This document shows positions 7,986 through 16,049 of a stretch of DNA of 52,788 bases, piece after piece (position 1 is the stretch's first letter; every line of letters starts with the position of its first letter). The notes beneath the pieces were generated by a model. That model did not search any database, was not told the origin of the DNA, and worked only from the letters and a program-made list of their open reading frames with translations. Source of the stretch: Prevotella sp. GTDB taxonomy: Bacteria > Bacteroidota > Bacteroidia > Bacteroidales > Bacteroidaceae. A program made the translations under genes and the position numbers. The stretch lies in contig JAFSRY010000059.1 of the NCBI GenBank assembly GCA_017445845.1, positions 1 through 52,788 on the forward strand, in the 5' to 3' direction.

Positions 7986-8876
7986 CTTTCTATAGTCGTT
8001 GGGGGTTGTCCCTGTGAGTCGTTTGAAGTATTTGCAGAAGAAGGAGGCGTTGGGAAAGTTCATCTCGTCGGTCATCTGCTGGATGGTCTTGTTGGAGTGT
8101 CTGAGTTCCACTTTGATGCGTGTGACGATGGCGTCGTCAATCCATTGCTTGGCAGCTTTTCCGCTGACTTGTTTGACGAGTGTGCTCATGTAACGCGGCG
8201 AAAGGAATAGCCGTTGGGCATAGAAGTCGATGTTGTGTTGTTGGGTGGCATATTGGCTGACAAGCTGCACGAAATCGGCAAAGAGGCGTTGCTCTCTTGA
8301 GAGGGCATTGCGGCTTTCGTTTTCCTGTTGGTTCCAATAGTGGTTGACCTGCCAGAGGAAAGCCGCCACGAGGTGTAGGACGACTTGCGAGTCGTGGTCG
8401 TCGCGCTGCATTATATTATATAATAATGTGTGGACGGACTCTAAAAGTTCTATCGTTTCTGGCGGAAGTGGAATGTTGAAGTCACGCACATGCCCGTCGA
8501 GCATGGGCGGCACCGCCGTGGGAAAGGCGAGGCTGACGAGTTCGTCGGTGAGTGAGATGCCGAACCCTTCTATATCTTCCGAAAAATCACCCAGTCGGAC
8601 GATGCTGTTGTGACTCAGAAAAATGACCTGTCCGGCTTCGAAGCGACGTTCCATCAAGTTGACGGTAGGCTGTGCAAAGCCTTTCTTGAGCACCATCACC
8701 CTCATCTCAGGCAGCACATAGGTGTCTTCTGACAGTTTCGACAACAGTCGTGTGACGGGAGGATTGCGAGCCACGATGAGGTTTTGCGAGATGTAGTTGT
8801 CGAGCAGTTGCCGGTCGCTTTCTCCTTTGAGCAGTTCGCTCAGTTGCTTGAGGTTGAATTGGTTGAGTTTATTCAT
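7971..8876 (-). CDS. AraC-family transcriptional regulator
   Basis: This 301-residue regulator has an N-terminal cupin-like sensing part (about 1-180) and a C-terminal double helix-turn-helix (about 200-300) with the family landmarks: FYAQRLFLSPRYMSTLVKQVSGKAAKQWID, KTIQQMTDEMNFPNASFFCKYFKRLTGTTP and the closing NDYRK. It is transcribed divergently from the efflux operon starting at 9040, so controlling that operon, with an exported or toxic compound as the likely signal, is the natural inference. The start at 8876 has a -7 element 20 nt upstream. Confidence 0.9.
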   Translation of the reverse strand: MNKLNQFNLKQLSELLKGESDRQLLDNYISQNLIVARNPPVTRLLSKLSEDTYVLPEMRVMVLKKGFAQPTVNLMERRFEAGQVIFLSHNSIVRLGDFSEDIEGFGISLTDELVSLAFPTAVPPMLDGHVRDFNIPLPPETIELLESVHTLLYNIMQRDDHDSQVVLHLVAAFLWQVNHYWNQQENESRNALSREQRLFADFVQLVSQYATQQHNIDFYAQRLFLSPRYMSTLVKQVSGKAAKQWIDDAIVTRIKVELRHSNKTIQQMTDEMNFPNASFFCKYFKRLTGTTPNDYRKVKSD

Positions 8877-8896
8877 TTTTCAGTGCTTTTATGTTG

Positions 8897-8904
8897 CAAA
8901 GATA
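8897..8904 (-). promoter_or_regulatory. -7 promoter element for the AraC gene
   Basis: On the minus strand this is TATCTTTG, a full match to the consensus, 20 nt before the ATG at 8876. Confidence 0.6.
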
Positions 8905-9001
8905 CAAAAAAGAAGCGAATTAACCTGTCTAAATCGTAAAATTCGTACGAAAAGGACATTTATTCATAGGAAAAGATAATGCTACTGTTGGTAAAAGTCG
9001 C

Positions 9002-9009
9002 TACCTTTG
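9002..9009 (+). promoter_or_regulatory. -7 promoter element for the efflux operon
   Basis: TACCTTTG matches the consensus and lies 30 nt before the TolC-like ATG at 9040. No good -33 TTTG is seen, which fits a promoter that needs an activator such as the divergent AraC protein. Confidence 0.55.
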
Positions 9010-9039
9010 CACCCGAAAAGAAGAAAAGCTTAGCGTAAT

Positions 9040-10326
9040 ATGAGAAAAACTATCAGTTTGTTATTGTCGGTATTAGCCTTGGCAGGCCTTCATGCCCAGA
9101 CGCTCGACGAATGTCAGCAGGCCGCCAGGAGCAACTATCCGCTCATCCGCCGTTACGACCTGATTGCGCAGACCGCCGACCTGACTCTGCAGAACCTGCA
9201 GACCGGATGGCTGCCGCAGCTGTCGGTGTCGGCACAGGCGACCTGGCAGAACCGAGTGGTGACATTGCCCGACGGGATGCGGCAGATGCTGTCGCAGCAG
9301 GGCCAGGAGGTGAAAGGTTTGCAAAAGGAACAATACCGTGTGGGTGTCGATGTGCAGCAGACGGTCTACGATGGTGGCGCCATCAGCCTTCAGCGTGACG
9401 TCGCCCGCCGTCAGGCCGACGTCGATGCCGCCCAGAACGAAACAGAACTTTATCAGGTGGCGGGGCGTGTCAACGAGTTGTATTTCGGTCTGTTGCTGAT
9501 TGACGACCAGATAAAACTCAATACCGACCTTCAGACCCTTCTGCAAAGCAATGAAGACAAGTTGTCGTCGATGTTTCGGAAAGGTGTGGCTGCCGAGAGC
9601 GACTACCTCTCGGTGAAGGCCGAACGCCTCCATGCCACCCAGCAGCTGGTGGTGTTGCAGTCGCAGCGTCGGGCTGTCGGCCAGTCGTTGGCTCTGTTGT
9701 GCGGGTGGGAGCAGGTGAACCCCGTGAAGCCCGACCAACCGGCAGCCGAGGCATCGTCGCCGGCTGTCGTTGAGCGTCCGGAACTGAAGCTCTTTGCCAT
9801 GCAAGAGCAGCTGGCCGATGCCCGTGAGCGGATGCTCGATGCACAGCTGCGTCCGCGGCTGTCACTCTTTGCCACCGGCTATTACGGCTATCCCGGCTAC
9901 GACATGTATCACGACATGTTCCACCGTGACCTGTCGTTCAACGCCATGATTGGTGCGCGGGTACAATGGAACGTCGGAGCCCTCTACACCCGCAAGTCAG
10001 ACAAACAACGCCTCGAGATGCAACGACAGACCATCGGCGTGCAGCGTGAAACCTTCCTCTTCAACAACCGCCTGCAATGGACACAGGAGAATGAGGACAT
10101 CCGTCGGGCCGAGGAGCTGATGGCGAGTGACGACGAAATCATCCGGCTCAGGCAGTCGGTGCGCCAGGCCGCCGAGTCGAAGCTGGCTCACGGCATCATT
10201 GAGATATCCGACCTCATCAAGGAAATCAACAACGAAAATACGGCCCGTACGCAGAAATCTATTCACTCGATAGAGTGGCTGAAAGCCGTCTACGACCGTA
10301 AGTATACGATGGGAAGGAGTAATTGA
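9040..10326 (+). CDS. TolC-family outer-membrane efflux channel
   Basis: The 428-residue protein begins with a signal peptide ending near LHAQ and continues as an outer-membrane factor with two repeated coiled-coil halves: TLDECQQAARSNYPLIRRYD at the start of the first, and DAREQMLDAQ-type helices with RPRLSLFATGYYGYP in the second. Length is typical. It would form the trimeric exit duct of the exporter encoded by the next four genes, all on the same strand with short gaps. The chemistry of the exported substrate is not visible. Confidence 0.9.
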   Translation: MRKTISLLLSVLALAGLHAQTLDECQQAARSNYPLIRRYDLIAQTADLTLQNLQTGWLPQLSVSAQATWQNRVVTLPDGMRQMLSQQGQEVKGLQKEQYRVGVDVQQTVYDGGAISLQRDVARRQADVDAAQNETELYQVAGRVNELYFGLLLIDDQIKLNTDLQTLLQSNEDKLSSMFRKGVAAESDYLSVKAERLHATQQLVVLQSQRRAVGQSLALLCGWEQVNPVKPDQPAAEASSPAVVERPELKLFAMQEQLADARERMLDAQLRPRLSLFATGYYGYPGYDMYHDMFHRDLSFNAMIGARVQWNVGALYTRKSDKQRLEMQRQTIGVQRETFLFNNRLQWTQENEDIRRAEELMASDDEIIRLRQSVRQAAESKLAHGIIEISDLIKEINNENTARTQKSIHSIEWLKAVYDRKYTMGRSN

Positions 10327-10384
10327 AGGTCGGCTGCCGGAGGGAAAGCCAATGAGAAATGAAAATAATGAAAGAATGAATAAT

Positions 10385-11302
10385 ATGAACAAGTCTATTT
10401 TACCTTTTTATCTGTTTGGCCTTCTGCCATTATTCGTTGCCTGTGGAACCAAGCAACAAGAGTATGATGCAACGGGAACCTTCGAGGCTACGGAGGTCGT
10501 CGTCTCGGCCGAGCAAAGCGGTCAACTGCTGACTTTCAGCATTGGCGAAGGCGACAACGTCGGGCAGGGACAGGAAATCGGACTCATTGACACCACGCAG
10601 GTCTGGCTGAAGATACAGCAGCTGGGTGCCACGAAGGAGGTCTATCAGAGTCAGAAGCCCGACCTGCAGAAGCAGATTGCCGCCACACGACAACAGTTGT
10701 CGACGGCAAAAACCGAGCAACAACGCTACGAGGAACTTGTGGCCGACGGAGCCGCTCCGCGAAAGATGCTTGACGATGCCACGTCGCAGGTGCAGGTGTT
10801 GCAACGCCAGTTCGACGCGCAGATCTCGTCGCTCAACACCCAGCTCTCGACCCTCAACTCTCAACAGACGGCCGTCGACGTGCAGGTCAGTCAGCTTCGT
10901 GACCAGCTCAGCAAGTGTCATGTCGTAGCCCCCATCAACGGTACCGTCATGGAGAAATATGTGGAGCGCGGAGAGTTCGTGACTGTCGGAAAGCCCCTGG
11001 TGAAGGTCGCCGACACGGAGAACATGTACATTCGCGCCTATGTCACTTCGGCACAGCTCAAGTCTGTCAAGATCGGACAGCAGGCAAAGGTCTTTGCCGA
11101 CTATGGCGACGGGCAGAAAAAGGAATATGAAGGGACGGTCAGCTGGATATCGGGCCGTTCGGAGTTTACGCCGAAGACCATCCTCACCAACGACGAGCGT
11201 GCCGACTTGGTCTATGCCGTGAAAGTGGCCATCAAAAACGACGGCTTTGCCAAAATCGGCATGTATGGAGAAGTGAAGTTCACTGAAACCCCTGGAAATT
11301 AA
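10385..11302 (+). CDS. HlyD-family periplasmic adaptor lipoprotein
   Basis: The product (about 305 residues) has a lipoprotein signal (PFYLFGLLPLFVAC, lipobox FVAC), then a half-lipoyl hairpin (VSAEQSGQLLTFSIGEGDNV), a long coiled coil (about 65-180, rich in Gln and Leu), the second lipoyl half (CHVVAPINGTVMEKYVERGE) and a beta-barrel region. It would link the inner-membrane permeases to the TolC-like channel. In-frame ATGs at 10352 and 10376 are possible starts, but they add an acidic N-region, so 10385 gives the best signal peptide. The stop overlaps the ATPase start (TAATG). Confidence 0.88.
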   Translation: MNKSILPFYLFGLLPLFVACGTKQQEYDATGTFEATEVVVSAEQSGQLLTFSIGEGDNVGQGQEIGLIDTTQVWLKIQQLGATKEVYQSQKPDLQKQIAATRQQLSTAKTEQQRYEELVADGAAPRKMLDDATSQVQVLQRQFDAQISSLNTQLSTLNSQQTAVDVQVSQLRDQLSKCHVVAPINGTVMEKYVERGEFVTVGKPLVKVADTENMYIRAYVTSAQLKSVKIGQQAKVFADYGDGQKKEYEGTVSWISGRSEFTPKTILTNDERADLVYAVKVAIKNDGFAKIGMYGEVKFTETPGN

Positions 11303-12759
11303 TGGATGCCATAAGCGTAAAGAACGTAAGCAAGAGCTACGGTCGCGTGAAGGCCTTGGACGATGTATCCTTCTCGGTCGGCAAGGGTGAGGTGTTTGGT
11401 CTCATCGGTCCTGACGGGGCCGGCAAGACCTCGATGTTCCGCATCCTCTGCACGCTGCTGCTGCCCGATGAGGGTTCGGCCACGGTCGACGGTTTCGATA
11501 CCGTCAGGCAGATGAAAGAGATACGGCGCCGGGTAGGCTATATGCCTGGAAGGTTCTCGCTCTATCAGGATCTGACGGTGAGGGAGAACCTGGAGTTTTT
11601 TGCCACTCTCTTCGGTACGACCGTCGACGAGGGCTACGACAGCATCAAGGCCATCTACAGCCAGATAGAACGCTTCGGCGACCGGAAGGCAGGGGCGCTG
11701 TCGGGCGGTATGAAGCAGAAACTCGCCCTGTCGTGTGCACTGGTCCACAGTCCCAGCGTCCTCTTCCTCGACGAGCCGACGACAGGTGTCGACCCCGTGA
11801 GCCGTAAGGAACTGTGGGACATGCTGGGCACACTGAAGGAACGCGACATCACCATCGTGGCTTCGACACCCTACCTCGATGAGGTGCGGCGTTGTGAGCG
11901 GGTGGCGTTTCTCGACCAAGGCCACCTGCGCGGCATTGATAAGCCCGACATCATTCTCGAACGTTTCAGGGATGTCTTCAACCCTCCCGGTATTGAGAGC
12001 GGAAAGAAGGTGGAGGCCAGCCAAGAGCCCGTCATCGAGGTCTCCCATCTGGTCAAAGCCTTCGGAACGTTCCATGCTGTCGATGACATTTCGTTTTCGG
12101 TGAAGAAAGGCGAAATCTTCGGCTTCCTCGGTGCCAACGGAGCCGGCAAGACCACCGCCATGCACATGCTGACAGGGCTGAACCAGCCGACGAGCGGTAC
12201 TGGCAGGGTCGTGGGTTATGACATCCGGACGGAGCACGAACAGATTAAGAAGCACATCGGGTATATGTCGCAGAAGTTCTCACTCTACGAAGACCTGACA
12301 GTGGCAGAGAACATCCGTCTTTTTGCCGGCATCTATGGAATGAATGACAAAGAGATTGCCTGCAAGACCGACGAGCTGTTGGAACGCTTACAGTTCACAG
12401 CCCACAAACACGACCTCGTGGCTTCGCTCCCCTTGGGATGGAAGCAGAAACTGGCCTTCTCCGTGTCTATCTTCCATGAGCCTGGTGTTGTATTCCTCGA
12501 CGAGCCTACCGGAGGCGTCGACCCTGCCACGCGCCGGCAGTTCTGGGAACTCATCTACGATGCTGCCGCCCGTGGCATCACCGTCTTCGTGACCACTCAC
12601 TATATGGATGAGGCTGAATACTGTGACCGCATCTCCATCATGGTCGATGGAAAAATCAGTGCCATCGGCACGCCTGCCGAACTTAAAGAGCGGTTCCACC
12701 AGCCCGACATGGATCACGTCTTCACCTTCCTCGCCCGACAGGCCAAGCGGGGAGAGTGA
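11302..12759 (+). CDS. ABC-2 exporter ATPase with two nucleotide-binding domains
   Basis: The 485-residue protein fuses two ATPase domains, as in E. coli YbhF. Domain 1 has Walker A GPDGAGKT (about 36-43), signature LSGGMKQKLA, Walker B LFLDEPTTGVDP and an H-loop position reading ASTPYLDE, where proline replaces the usual histidine. Domain 2 has Walker A GANGAGKT (about 277), a degenerate signature PLGWKQKLA, Walker B VFLDEPTGGVDP and an intact THYMDE H-loop. The two composite sites are therefore likely unequal. It powers the two permeases downstream. Its start overlaps the adaptor stop by one base. Confidence 0.92.
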   Translation: MDAISVKNVSKSYGRVKALDDVSFSVGKGEVFGLIGPDGAGKTSMFRILCTLLLPDEGSATVDGFDTVRQMKEIRRRVGYMPGRFSLYQDLTVRENLEFFATLFGTTVDEGYDSIKAIYSQIERFGDRKAGALSGGMKQKLALSCALVHSPSVLFLDEPTTGVDPVSRKELWDMLGTLKERDITIVASTPYLDEVRRCERVAFLDQGHLRGIDKPDIILERFRDVFNPPGIESGKKVEASQEPVIEVSHLVKAFGTFHAVDDISFSVKKGEIFGFLGANGAGKTTAMHMLTGLNQPTSGTGRVVGYDIRTEHEQIKKHIGYMSQKFSLYEDLTVAENIRLFAGIYGMNDKEIACKTDELLERLQFTAHKHDLVASLPLGWKQKLAFSVSIFHEPGVVFLDEPTGGVDPATRRQFWELIYDAAARGITVFVTTHYMDEAEYCDRISIMVDGKISAIGTPAELKERFHQPDMDHVFTFLARQAKRGE

Positions 12760-12824
12760 AAACTCGTTAACTTGTCAACAAAAAGAACCAAAGCACGAAA
12801 AAGGAAAGGTGAAAAAGTGAAAAG

Positions 12825-13880
12825 ATGAAGCAGTTTATATCTTTTGTCATCAAGGAGTCGCGCCACATCCTGCGCGACCGCCGCACGATGCTCATCCTCT
12901 TCGGAATGCCCGTCGTGTTGATGTTGCTCTTCGGCTTCGCCATTACGAACGATGTTAGGAATGTGCGCACGGTAGTTGTCACTTCGCAGAGAGACCTGCT
13001 GACGCAGCAGGCCGTCGAGCGGCTGGCAGCATCCGAATATTTCACAATCACCTCTGCCGTCGAGACACCTCAACAAGCCGAACAGCTCATACGCAACCAA
13101 AAGGCCGACATGGCAGTGGTGTTTGGCCAAGATTTCGCAACGGAGAGAAATCTGCAGTTCATCGTCGATGCCTCAGATCCCAACATGGCACAGCAATGGA
13201 CGACCTATGCCACACAGACCATCGTGAATGCCGGTCAGGCAAAGATTAATCAGCGGATGCTCTACAATCCGCAGATGAAGTCGTCGTATAACTTCGTGCC
13301 GGCTATCATGGGTATGTTGCTCATGCTGATTTGTGCCATGATGACAAGTATCAGCATCGTCCGCGAAAAAGAGAAGGGCACAATGGAGGTGTTGCTGGTG
13401 TCGCCGGTTCGACCGCTGATGATCATTATTGCCAAGGCCGTTCCTTACCTGTTGCTGGCCTTTTCCATTCTCATTACGATTCTGCTCATGGCCCGTTTCG
13501 TGCTGGGCGTGCCGTTGGCAGGCTCGCTGCTATGGATTTTCTTTGTCAGCGGCATCTATATTCTGCTGGCCCTTTCGCTTGGCCTTCTCATCTCGAACAT
13601 CGCCACCAATCAGCTGATGGCGCTGCTGCTGTCGGCAATGGTGCTGTTGATGCCGATCGTGATGCTTTCGGGGATGCTCTTCCCCATAGAGTCGATGCCG
13701 ACGATATTGCAGTGGGTGTCAGCCGTCGTTCCGCCCCGGTATTATATCGAGGCTATGCGCAAGCTGATGATCATGGGCGTCGGTGTCGGCGAGGTGACGC
13801 GCGAAGTCATCATCCTTTCAGTCATGACGTTCCTGCTGTTGGCTGTCTCGCTCAAAAAGTTCAAGACGAGGTTGGAATGA
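12825..13880 (+). CDS. ABC-2 type transporter permease (first)
   Basis: The 351-residue inner-membrane protein has the ABC-2/YbhS pattern: one N-terminal membrane helix after KESRHILRDRRTMLILFGMPV, a large periplasmic loop (about 45-160), then five hydrophobic segments with the family motif EKEKGTMEVLLVSPVRP before them and PPRYYIEAMRKLMI near the end. It should pair with the following permease under the double ATPase. The short gap before it (12760-12824) carries GGTGAAAAAGTGAAAAG repeats. Confidence 0.92.
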   Translation: MKQFISFVIKESRHILRDRRTMLILFGMPVVLMLLFGFAITNDVRNVRTVVVTSQRDLLTQQAVERLAASEYFTITSAVETPQQAEQLIRNQKADMAVVFGQDFATERNLQFIVDASDPNMAQQWTTYATQTIVNAGQAKINQRMLYNPQMKSSYNFVPAIMGMLLMLICAMMTSISIVREKEKGTMEVLLVSPVRPLMIIIAKAVPYLLLAFSILITILLMARFVLGVPLAGSLLWIFFVSGIYILLALSLGLLISNIATNQLMALLLSAMVLLMPIVMLSGMLFPIESMPTILQWVSAVVPPRYYIEAMRKLMIMGVGVGEVTREVIILSVMTFLLLAVSLKKFKTRLE

Positions 13881-13901
13881 TAAAAAGTGAAAAGACGAAA
13901 C

Positions 13902-14984
13902 ATGATAAAATATCTCATCCAAAAAGAATTTCTCCAGATTCGTCGGAATGCATTTCTGCCGAAACTCATCTTTGTGTTTCCCATCGTGATTATGTGTGTC
14001 ATGCCTTGGGTGATGAACCAAGAGGTGAAGAACATCCGGGTCTGTGTGGTCGACAACGACCGTTCCACCCTTTCGAGGCAGTTGGTCCAGCGCATCGGTC
14101 ACAACCGCTCTTTTGTCCTTACGGGGCAGCAGCCGTCTTATGATGCTGCGCTGAAAGAGGTTGAGAAGAGTCGCACCGACATTGTCTTGGTGATACCTCA
14201 AGACTTTGGAAAGAACGAAATGACGTCGGGTGGGGGAGAGGTCCTTATTGCCGCCAATGCCGTCAATGGCACGAAAGGAGGCATCGGCAGCGGATACCTC
14301 TCGCAGATTGTGACCGCTCATGTGGCCCCGACGGCAGCTGCCATGCAGAAGAAGATTTCTACGCTCTATCTCTATAACAAGCACCTGAACTACAAGGTGT
14401 TCATGATACCCGCCTTGTTTGCCATCGTGATGATGCTGATGTGCGGTTTCCTTCCGGCCTTGAACATTGTGGGTGAGAAGGAGGCGGGCACCATCGAGCA
14501 AATCAATGTGACGCCTGTTTCGAAGTGGTCGTTTATCCTGGCGAAGCTCATACCCTATTGGCTGATAGGACTTTTTATCGTGACCGTCTGTCTCTTGCTG
14601 GCCTGGGTCGTCTATGGCATCACCTGTGAAGGACCGTTGTGGCTGGTCTATGTGTTGGCCATGCTGTTGGCGTTGTTTTTCTCCTCGTTCGGGCTGCTGG
14701 TGTCCAACTACAGCGACACCATGCAGCAGGCCATCTTTGTCATGTGGTTCTTCGTTGTCTGCCTGTTGCTGCTCAGCGGACTCTTCACGCCGACCCGCTC
14801 CATGCCCGCCTGGTCGTATGCCACCACCTATGTCAACCCCATGCATTATTTTATTGACGGCATTCGGACCGTGTTTGTCAGGGGCGGTGGCTTCTTGGCT
14901 GTTGCCCATCAGTTGCTGGCGTTGTCTGTTTTCTGCCTTTTCATGAGTGGATGGGCCATCAGGAGTTATCGGAAGAATAATTAA
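13902..14984 (+). CDS. ABC-2 type transporter permease (second)
   Basis: The 360-residue partner permease has the same plan: a helix after IKYLIQKEFLQIRRNAFLPK, a periplasmic loop, then EKEAGTIEQINVTPVSKW followed by five membrane segments and NPMHYFIDGIRTVFVRGGG at the C-terminus. A GTG five codons upstream (13887) keeps the frame open but lies inside a GTGAAAAG repeat, so the ATG at 13902 is preferred. It closes the efflux operon: channel, adaptor, ATPase, permease, permease, the YbhFSR-type arrangement. Confidence 0.92.
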   Translation: MIKYLIQKEFLQIRRNAFLPKLIFVFPIVIMCVMPWVMNQEVKNIRVCVVDNDRSTLSRQLVQRIGHNRSFVLTGQQPSYDAALKEVEKSRTDIVLVIPQDFGKNEMTSGGGEVLIAANAVNGTKGGIGSGYLSQIVTAHVAPTAAAMQKKISTLYLYNKHLNYKVFMIPALFAIVMMLMCGFLPALNIVGEKEAGTIEQINVTPVSKWSFILAKLIPYWLIGLFIVTVCLLLAWVVYGITCEGPLWLVYVLAMLLALFFSSFGLLVSNYSDTMQQAIFVMWFFVVCLLLLSGLFTPTRSMPAWSYATTYVNPMHYFIDGIRTVFVRGGGFLAVAHQLLALSVFCLFMSGWAIRSYRKNN

Positions 14985-15000
14985 AAAGTCTTAAGTTTCT

Positions 15001-15060
15001 TTTGCGTCTCACACAATAATATGACCTTCTTGTCGTTATATTATCGTGTTGAGACGCAAA
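15001..15060. promoter_or_regulatory. Long hairpin covering the likely porP start codon
   Basis: The arm 15001-15025 pairs with 15035-15060 across a 9-nt loop; about 23 positions pair, counting one G-U, with one bulge and one mismatch. The right arm contains the GTG (15046) and TTG (15049) that are the only starts giving porP a proper signal peptide. It could be the terminator of the efflux operon 16 nt after its last stop, a regulator of porP translation, or both. No T-run follows. Confidence 0.6.
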
Positions 15061-15987
15061 TATGTCATATTAACGATGGTGTTTGCGTGGGTGTCGTTGT
15101 CGGCATTCGCGCAATATGACCCGTTGTTCAGCCATTACTTCGACATGGAGCCGGCTTTTAATCCGGCAGCCATCGGAAAGGATGCAAAGCTGAACATCGG
15201 TGTTGCCTATGCCCTTGACTTGGCAGGATTTAAACACAATCCTCAGACAATGTATGGCGCAGCCGACATGCCGTTCTATTTCATGAGAGGCTATCACGGT
15301 GCCGGCGTGCAGTTCCTCAACGACCGTATCGGTGCCTTTACCCATCAGAAGCTGTCACTGCAATATTCACCGAAGATAAAACTCTTCAAAGGCACACTGG
15401 GCATCGGCATACAGGCCGGACTCCTCAGCGAGAGCCTCGACGGCTCGAAAATCGACCTTGAAGACTCCAACGACCCTGCTTTTACATCGTCCGAGACGGA
15501 AGGGCAGGGCCTTGACGTCAGTGCCGGCCTTTATTATATGCGGGGTCCGTGGTATGTGGGAGCGTCGGCGCAACACCTCACCGCACCTACCATCGAACTG
15601 GGTGAAACGAATGAATTGAAGATTGATCCGACATTTTATTTCACGGGCGGATACAATATTAAGCTGAGAAATCCGTTATTAACCATAAAGTCATCGGCTC
15701 TCGTAAGAACCGATCTCGTGGCGTGGCGGGCAGATATAACCGGTCGGCTCGTCTATACCTACGACAAAAAAATGATGTATGCGGGTCTGAGCTACAGCCC
15801 CACCAACTCCGTGACGATGCTCATCGGAGGCGTGGTGCAGGGCATCATGCTCGGCTATAGCTACGAATACTACACCTCGGCCCTTAACCCCGGCAACGGT
15901 TCCCACGAGCTGCACCTGGGCTATCAGATGGACATCAACCTCTTTAAGAAAGGCCGTAACCGCCACCAGAGTGTGAGGATACTATGA
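15046..15987 (+). CDS. porP: PorP/SprF-family type IX secretion membrane protein
   Basis: The 313-residue protein has a signal peptide ending SAFAQ and the PorP/SprF opening YDPLFSHYFDMEPAFNPAAI, followed by alternating strands of an outer-membrane beta-barrel and a C-terminal KGRNRHQSVRIL. It sits directly before gldKLMN, as in other type IX loci, where PorP-like proteins act with the translocon or as partners of secreted proteins. The start is unusual: the only in-frame ATG (15076) leaves no positively charged N-region, so GTG at 15046 or TTG at 15049 is preferred, both inside a hairpin. Confidence 0.9.
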   Translation: MLRRKYVILTMVFAWVSLSAFAQYDPLFSHYFDMEPAFNPAAIGKDAKLNIGVAYALDLAGFKHNPQTMYGAADMPFYFMRGYHGAGVQFLNDRIGAFTHQKLSLQYSPKIKLFKGTLGIGIQAGLLSESLDGSKIDLEDSNDPAFTSSETEGQGLDVSAGLYYMRGPWYVGASAQHLTAPTIELGETNELKIDPTFYFTGGYNIKLRNPLLTIKSSALVRTDLVAWRADITGRLVYTYDKKMMYAGLSYSPTNSVTMLIGGVVQGIMLGYSYEYYTSALNPGNGSHELHLGYQMDINLFKKGRNRHQSVRIL

Positions 15988-16049
15988 AAAGGTGATAAAT
16001 GGTCGACCCCCAATCTACCAGACCACAAAAAATAATTGTAGAACGAAAT

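Noticed and set aside
13818-14909. 363-codon frame opposite the second ABC-2 permease
   Set aside because: Antisense shadow: His/Gln-rich, no signal or domain, while the plus strand encodes a clear permease.
15999-16049. N-terminal extension of GldK
   Set aside because: The extra residues are polar and would bury the lipoprotein signal peptide.
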